Below are positions 60,310 to 64,000 of a DNA stretch of 64,000 bases, piece after piece. Source of the DNA: Halorubrum sp. DM2. GTDB lineage: Archaea > Halobacteriota > Halobacteria > Halobacteriales > Haloferacaceae. The DNA lies in assembly GCF_901686465.1 (NCBI RefSeq), contig NZ_LR594487.1, forward strand, positions 2,471,865-2,535,864, written 5' to 3'. Position 1 is the first letter of the stretch; each line of letters starts with the position of its first letter. Below the pieces are notes generated by a model. That model made no database searches. It was not told where the DNA came from and saw only the letters and a list, made by a program, of their open reading frames with translations. The translations under genes and the position numbers were made by a program.

Positions 60310-60373
60310 TCCGCCGATTTCGGCGGTCTCAGGCCCCGCAACTCCCTCCACGTCGGCGGTTTCAGTCGGTGGG

Positions 60374-60379
60374 TTTAAG
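60374..60379 (+). promoter_or_regulatory. TATA box of the halocyanin-cytochrome b6 operon
   Basis: TTTAAG, about 29 nt before the halocyanin ATG at 60405. It supports this start over the much longer in-frame shadow of the preceding gene. Confidence 0.55.
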
Positions 60380-60404
60380 CGGACCCCGTCCTGAGGGAAA
60401 CTGT

Positions 60405-61046
60405 ATGAAAAGGCGGGACTTCGTGCGGACGGCCGGCGGCGCGACCGCCGCCGTCGCGGCCTCCGCCGGGGCGACCGGAACGGCGGCTGCACAGGAAGTG
60501 GAACCCGACTGGCCGAGCGCCGCGTCGGGCGGGAACGTCGGGTCCTACACCGACGCCCGCGGCCAAGACGAGGTGACCATCTCGGTCGGGGCCGGCAGCA
60601 GCGGCCTCGCGTTCGACCCGACGTTGGTGTGGGTCGACGAGGGAACGACGATCGTCTGGGAGTGGACGGGTAACGGCGGCGATCACAACGTCGTCGCACA
60701 AGAGGGACCGGCGAGCCTCGACAGTGGGAGCGCGGTCGGCGAGGAAGGGTATACCTACGAGTACGAGACCACCGGCGAGGACGCTGGCATCACCCACTAC
60801 GCCTGCGTGCCCCACACCGCGGTCGGCATGCACGGCGGCATCGCCGTCGGCGAGGACGTCGCGACCGTCGAGGTCGGCGGCGCAAACACCGGATGGCCGG
60901 AGGATATCGCCTACGTCGGCGTCCCGCTTCACGCCCACTGGGTCGGTATCTCCGCGATCCTCGGGATCGGCCTGACGTTCGTGTTCACGTTCTACATGCT
61001 CAAGTACGGCGAGTCGGCCCACACCGGCCACGGGGGTGCGAGATGA
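60405..61046 (+). CDS. Membrane-anchored halocyanin (type I copper protein)
   Basis: 213 aa from the ATG at 60405. Tat signal MKRRDFVRTAGG with hydrophobic stretch to ~29. The cupredoxin domain has copper ligands His94 (GDHNVV), Cys134 (HYACVPH), His137 and Met142 (VGMHGG), all present. A C-terminal membrane helix (~178-200, WVGISAILGIGLTFVFTFYML) anchors it with copper outside. It carries electrons from or to the adjacent cytochrome b6/IV subunits. It overlaps the next gene by 4 bp. Confidence 0.94.
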   Translation: MKRRDFVRTAGGATAAVAASAGATGTAAAQEVEPDWPSAASGGNVGSYTDARGQDEVTISVGAGSSGLAFDPTLVWVDEGTTIVWEWTGNGGDHNVVAQEGPASLDSGSAVGEEGYTYEYETTGEDAGITHYACVPHTAVGMHGGIAVGEDVATVEVGGANTGWPEDIAYVGVPLHAHWVGISAILGIGLTFVFTFYMLKYGESAHTGHGGAR

Positions 61047-61432
61047 GTTCCGGCGGCTCCTCGTACGGCGACATCCACCGCTACGAGCCGGCCCGCGAGA
61101 GTACCGCGGCCGCGATCGCGATCGTCCTCCTGACGGTCATCGAGGTCGTCTTCGTGGCGCTTTTCACCTACGGGCTGATGTCCGCGTGGGCGTCGACGGA
61201 GGCGGGGAACATGTACGTCGGCGCGCTGCTGGCGCTCATCTTCATCGACCTCGCGTTCATCCTCCTGCTCTACCGGAAGGAGTTCCTCCCGGACGTGATG
61301 ATAGTCAAGAAGCGCCGCCGTAAGTGGGAGGACCTGTACGTCCGCGAGGAGGACAAGGAGGGCGACGGCATCGACACCGGCAACCTCGCGGAGACGTTGA
61401 AGCGGGCGGTGTACCCGTACTACAAGAAGTGA
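61043..61432 (+). CDS. Small membrane subunit of the cytochrome b6-like cluster
   Basis: 129 aa from the ATG at 61043. Two helices (~23-48 and ~58-76) are followed by a basic cytosolic segment VKKRRRKWEDLYVRE and a C-terminal helix ending KRAVYPYYKK. It resembles DUF7318-type proteins. It overlaps the halocyanin gene by 4 bp (ATGA) and precedes petB by 7 bp, so it is probably a structural subunit of the same complex. Confidence 0.8.
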   Translation: MSSGGSSYGDIHRYEPARESTAAAIAIVLLTVIEVVFVALFTYGLMSAWASTEAGNMYVGALLALIFIDLAFILLLYRKEFLPDVMIVKKRRRKWEDLYVREEDKEGDGIDTGNLAETLKRAVYPYYKK

Positions 61433-61439
61433 TTCGACA

Positions 61440-62249
61440 ATGAGTCTGAAAAAACAAGACGACATGGACCACAACGCGTGGCTCAAGAGTCAGGACCTCA
61501 CCGCCATCGAGACGGTGTTCCTGACCACGCTCATCTGGCTGGACAAGCGGCTCCGCATCGTCGACTACCTCGAACTGCTGGAGACGATGTACTACCGCGC
61601 GAACCTCCAGATGCCAAAGAGCCACACCGAGCAGTACGACCTCGACAACAAGTTCTGGTACTGGTACCCGCTGTACTCGCTCGGGTCCCTCTCGATCATC
61701 GCGTACCTGCTTGCGGCGGTGTCCGGCGCGATGCTCGGATTCTACTACGCGCCATCTACCGCCGGGGCAGCCGCGCAGGGCGACCCCACCGCGGCGTACG
61801 ACTCGATGGTGATGATCATGAAAGACGTCCAGTTCGGCTTCATGCTCCGGTCGATCCACCGCTGGGCGGCGCAATTCATGGTCGCGGCGGTGTTCCTCCA
61901 CATGCTGCGCGTCTACTTCACCGGCGCGTACAAGGAGCCGCGCGAGGTCAACTGGATCCTCGGCGTCGTGCTCATCGCCCTGACGCTCCTGTTCGGCTTC
62001 TCCGGGTACGTCCTGCCGTGGAAGCAGCTGTCCTTCTGGGCGGCGCAGATCGGCGTCGAACTGGCGCTCGCGACGCCGCTGGTCGGCGAGTGGGCGGCCC
62101 AGCTGCTGTTCGGCGGGTTCACCCTCGGACAGGCGACGCTCGTGAGAATGTACATCCTGCACGTGTTCGTGCTGCCGTTCGTGGTCACCGCGCTCATCGC
62201 CATCCACGTCGGCATCGTCTGGGTGCAGGGAATTGCGGAACCGCACTAA
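61440..62249 (+). CDS. petB: Cytochrome b6-like subunit
   Basis: 269 aa, four helices carrying two hemes b. Ligands: His140 and His154 (SIHRWAAQFMVAAVFLHMLR), and His241 and His256 (LHVFVLPFVVTALIAIHVG). The second pair has 14 intervening residues, as in plant and cyanobacterial cytochrome b6 rather than bc1 cytochrome b. GYVLPWKQLSFWAAQIG is the quinone-site region. The N-terminal ~70 residues are an additional cytosolic extension. Forms a quinol-oxidising core with the subunit IV-like protein. Confidence 0.94.
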   Translation: MSLKKQDDMDHNAWLKSQDLTAIETVFLTTLIWLDKRLRIVDYLELLETMYYRANLQMPKSHTEQYDLDNKFWYWYPLYSLGSLSIIAYLLAAVSGAMLGFYYAPSTAGAAAQGDPTAAYDSMVMIMKDVQFGFMLRSIHRWAAQFMVAAVFLHMLRVYFTGAYKEPREVNWILGVVLIALTLLFGFSGYVLPWKQLSFWAAQIGVELALATPLVGEWAAQLLFGGFTLGQATLVRMYILHVFVLPFVVTALIAIHVGIVWVQGIAEPH

Positions 62250-62253
62250 TCCA

Positions 62254-63072
62254 ATGACCGACACCACCACCACCACGACCGACGACCGCACCGACGAGCG
62301 AGCGCGGACGGACGGCGGCACCGACGAGGCGGCACGCACCGACGGCGGGCCGCCGGCGACGGTCCCGCCGGACGACGAGACGCCGACCTGGTCCGAGCGC
62401 AAGGAGCGAAGCCAAGGGCTCGCACAGCTCACCTACCAGTACTTCGAGCGCTCTCGGCGCGAGGACGAGGACCTGCGCACGGAGTCGACGTACGTCGAGC
62501 GCGACGTGCTCGGCTTCCCGACGTGGCCCCACGAGACGATCCGGAACCTCGCTATCACCTCCTTTTTCCTCGGGATCATCCTGCTCGTGGCCGCGATCCT
62601 CCCGTCGCACTTCGGGGATCCGGCGAACCCCGGCTCCACGCCGGCGATCATCCTGCCCGACTGGTACCTCTACTGGTCGTTCGGCCTGCTGAAGCTCGAC
62701 CCGATCAACCCCGACCTCGCGGTGCTCGGCGGCAACATCGTCATGTCCAACGAGCTGCTCGGGCTCATCGCTCACGGGGCCATCTTCGGCGTCATCACGC
62801 TCGTCCCCTTCCTCAACAAGGGGAACGCGCGACGGCCCGTCGAGGAGCCGGGTTGGGCCGCGCTCGGAGTCGCCGGCGTCATCCTGGCGATCACGCTGGC
62901 GGCGCTCGCCATCCAGAACTTCTTCCCGGTCCAGCTCGAGCTGCTGTTCTCGCTCGTGTTCATGCTCCCGGTAGCGGGCGGCGTCGTCACCTACGCGGTG
63001 TTGAAAACGATGCGTGAGGGGTACATGTACGACCTCAACCGCCGGTACTACATGCTCCGGCCGCCGAAGTAA
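62254..63072 (+). CDS. petD: Cytochrome b subunit IV-like protein
   Basis: 272 aa from the ATG at 62254, four bases after the petB stop. A ~50-residue acidic Thr-rich N-terminus precedes three or four helices. GFPTWPHETIRNLAITSFFLG, PGSTPAIILPDWYLYWSFGLLKL (the P-D/E-W-Y quinone motif as PDWY) and VPFLNKGNARRPVEEP match subunit IV and the C-terminal half of cytochrome b. Heme ligands are not expected in this half. Confidence 0.92.
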   Translation: MTDTTTTTTDDRTDERARTDGGTDEAARTDGGPPATVPPDDETPTWSERKERSQGLAQLTYQYFERSRREDEDLRTESTYVERDVLGFPTWPHETIRNLAITSFFLGIILLVAAILPSHFGDPANPGSTPAIILPDWYLYWSFGLLKLDPINPDLAVLGGNIVMSNELLGLIAHGAIFGVITLVPFLNKGNARRPVEEPGWAALGVAGVILAITLAALAIQNFFPVQLELLFSLVFMLPVAGGVVTYAVLKTMREGYMYDLNRRYYMLRPPK

Positions 63073-63159
63073 CGGCCGAGAACGGCACTCCATCCCCGAC
63101 CGCGCCGTAATTCCGACGTTCACCGTCTCCACCCGCCGTTCCGACGCTCCGTGTCACCA

Positions 63160-63591
63160 ATGTCATCCGCATCAGACGACGACTCCTCGCAGGCGTTCGA
63201 CGAGACCGGCGACCCGATCGCCCGGGACGACGACGCCGACCCGCGCAACGAACCGACCGGTCCGCAGCAGGGACCGAGCGGCCGCGAGGTCGTCGTCCCG
63301 TTCAGGCTGTACAAGGCGGTGACCGTCTTCTCGACGCTCGCCGCGGTGGTGACCTACTTCGTCGGGTTCACCCTCATCGACGCCGCGACGCTTCAGATCA
63401 GCTTCATCCGGACGACCATCGTCTACCTGCTCGACAACGCCGGCATCCTGCCGCCGGAGGACGTACTTGTGGCGATACTGGCGATCACCGGCGTCGGGTT
63501 CATCGTCCTCGGAACCGCCGTGTACGTCCTCGGAACCCGGTTCCGCGGACAGGGGATGGGAAAGTCTCAAGACGACTCCAACGAAACGTGA
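63160..63591 (+). CDS. Small membrane protein of the cytochrome b6-like cluster (two helices)
   Basis: 143 aa from the ATG at 63160; a GTG nine bases earlier is possible. The acidic N-terminal ~45 residues lead to helices at ~50-72 (LYKAVTVFSTLAAVVTYFVGFTLI) and ~105-127 (VLVAILAITGVGFIVLGTAVYVL). It resembles DUF7315-type proteins. Same strand, 87 bp after petD. Confidence 0.75.
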   Translation: MSSASDDDSSQAFDETGDPIARDDDADPRNEPTGPQQGPSGREVVVPFRLYKAVTVFSTLAAVVTYFVGFTLIDAATLQISFIRTTIVYLLDNAGILPPEDVLVAILAITGVGFIVLGTAVYVLGTRFRGQGMGKSQDDSNET

Positions 63592-63595
63592 GATA

Positions 63596-63874
63596 ATGGC
63601 AGACGAGTTCATGAAGGGCTTCGCCCTGTTCACGATCGGCGGTCTCGGGTGGATCACCTTCGGCGGCTGGTACCGGACCCCGTCGTACTACGAGGTGGTT
63701 CAGCTCGTGAACCCGGCGGAAGGCGTGAACACGGCGTACGGCGAGGTCGGACTGCTCGCGGGCGACATGTTCTTCTGGTTGATGATTCTCGGGGCACTGA
63801 CGTTCTGGGTGCTGATCCCGGCCAGCCGGCAGCTCCGAGACTCCCTCAGCGACGACGACGCGGCCGCGAACTGA
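63596..63874 (+). CDS. Small membrane protein of the cytochrome b6-like cluster (two hydrophobic segments)
   Basis: 92 aa from the ATG at 63596, four bases after the previous stop. Hydrophobic segments lie at ~8-24 and ~54-74 (DMFFWLMILGALTFWVLIPA), separated by a loop with WYRTPSYYEVVQLVNPAEGVNTAYGE. It resembles DUF7314-type proteins that end this cluster. Confidence 0.75.
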   Translation: MADEFMKGFALFTIGGLGWITFGGWYRTPSYYEVVQLVNPAEGVNTAYGEVGLLAGDMFFWLMILGALTFWVLIPASRQLRDSLSDDDAAAN

Positions 63875-63982
63875 ACGCACGCCCCCTCGTCCTGCTGCTC
63901 TCTTCCTCGGGAGTTCCACCCGGGGCCCGGTGACCGCCGATGAACCGGGAGCTTTTCACCTCCGCTCGCCCCACCCTCGCGC

Positions 63983-64000
63983 ATGAGTGAGCCGACGCGC
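63983..64000 (+). CDS. Start of the next gene, cut by the window end
   Basis: ATG followed by five codons (M-S-E-P-T-R) in haloarchaeal style. Only 18 bases are visible, so nothing can be said about the product, and even the start is a guess. Confidence 0.25.

Overview
The window is GC-rich chromosomal DNA from a haloarchaeon, most probably Halorubrum or a close relative. The predicted proteins are strongly acidic. Many genes have a TATA-like box about 25-30 nt before the start codon and no leader. The archaeal markers are TFB, RpoL, the proteasome beta subunit, RPA with its partner genes, KEOPS Pcc1, ribosomal proteins S15 and S3Ae (eS1), halocyanin, bacteriorhodopsin and sensory rhodopsin I. 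I found no transposase, CRISPR array, rRNA or tRNA gene. This is core chromosome rather than a mobile island.

Layout. 1-10.3 kb: a MinD-like pair, a rhodanese/metallo-beta-lactamase fusion, endonuclease V with an AN1-rhomboid protease, aroD, tfb, a BtuF-like binding protein, a YjjX-like NTPase and small regulators. 10.4-20.1 kb: a stomatin-like protein, a Bat-like sensor-regulator, a two-domain CDC48-like ATPase, then the phototrophy genes bop (proton pump) and blh/brp (retinal synthesis), followed by pssA. 20.2-30.5 kb: psmB, a uracil-DNA glycosylase-like protein, an AsnB-like/PHP pair, an NhaC antiporter, and the block rps15 - recJ-like - pcc1 - rps1e - rpoL. 30.7-41.2 kb: a glycosyltransferase, the RPA operon (rpa - rpap - phosphoesterase), a 7TM histidine kinase, a thiolase/DUF35 pair and htrI-sopI phototaxis. 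41-50.6 kb: htrI, mutL and a sugar ABC transporter (ATPase divergent from binding protein plus two permeases). 50.7-64 kb: a lipoprotein gene with a stop at codon 2, a glutathionyl-hydroquinone-reductase-like protein, an FAD oxidoreductase, Hsp20, a radical SAM/MBL pair, and a halocyanin/cytochrome b6-IV gene cluster.

How the genes work together. Blh makes retinal for both rhodopsins: bop pumps protons, and SopI with HtrI steers the flagellar motor. The cytochrome b6/subunit IV/halocyanin cluster is a membrane electron-transfer complex. RPA, MutL, EndoV, the UDG-like protein and the RecJ-like protein belong to replication and repair.

The most notable unexplained feature is a dispersed, highly structured repeat of about 255-320 bp in six intergenic copies (A-F: about 1546, 5562, 24691, 31761, 45329, 52460) on both strands. 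All copies share the same three-arm fold, and the stem sequences differ between copies while staying base-paired, so the structure is under selection. Several copies carry reiterated 3' tail units 55-70 bp apart. It is either a structured non-coding RNA family or a non-autonomous element moved through a folded single strand. Two smaller oddities are a triple 23-bp repeat that multiplies the start codon of the CDC48-like gene, and an ATG-TAG start in an otherwise intact lipoprotein gene.
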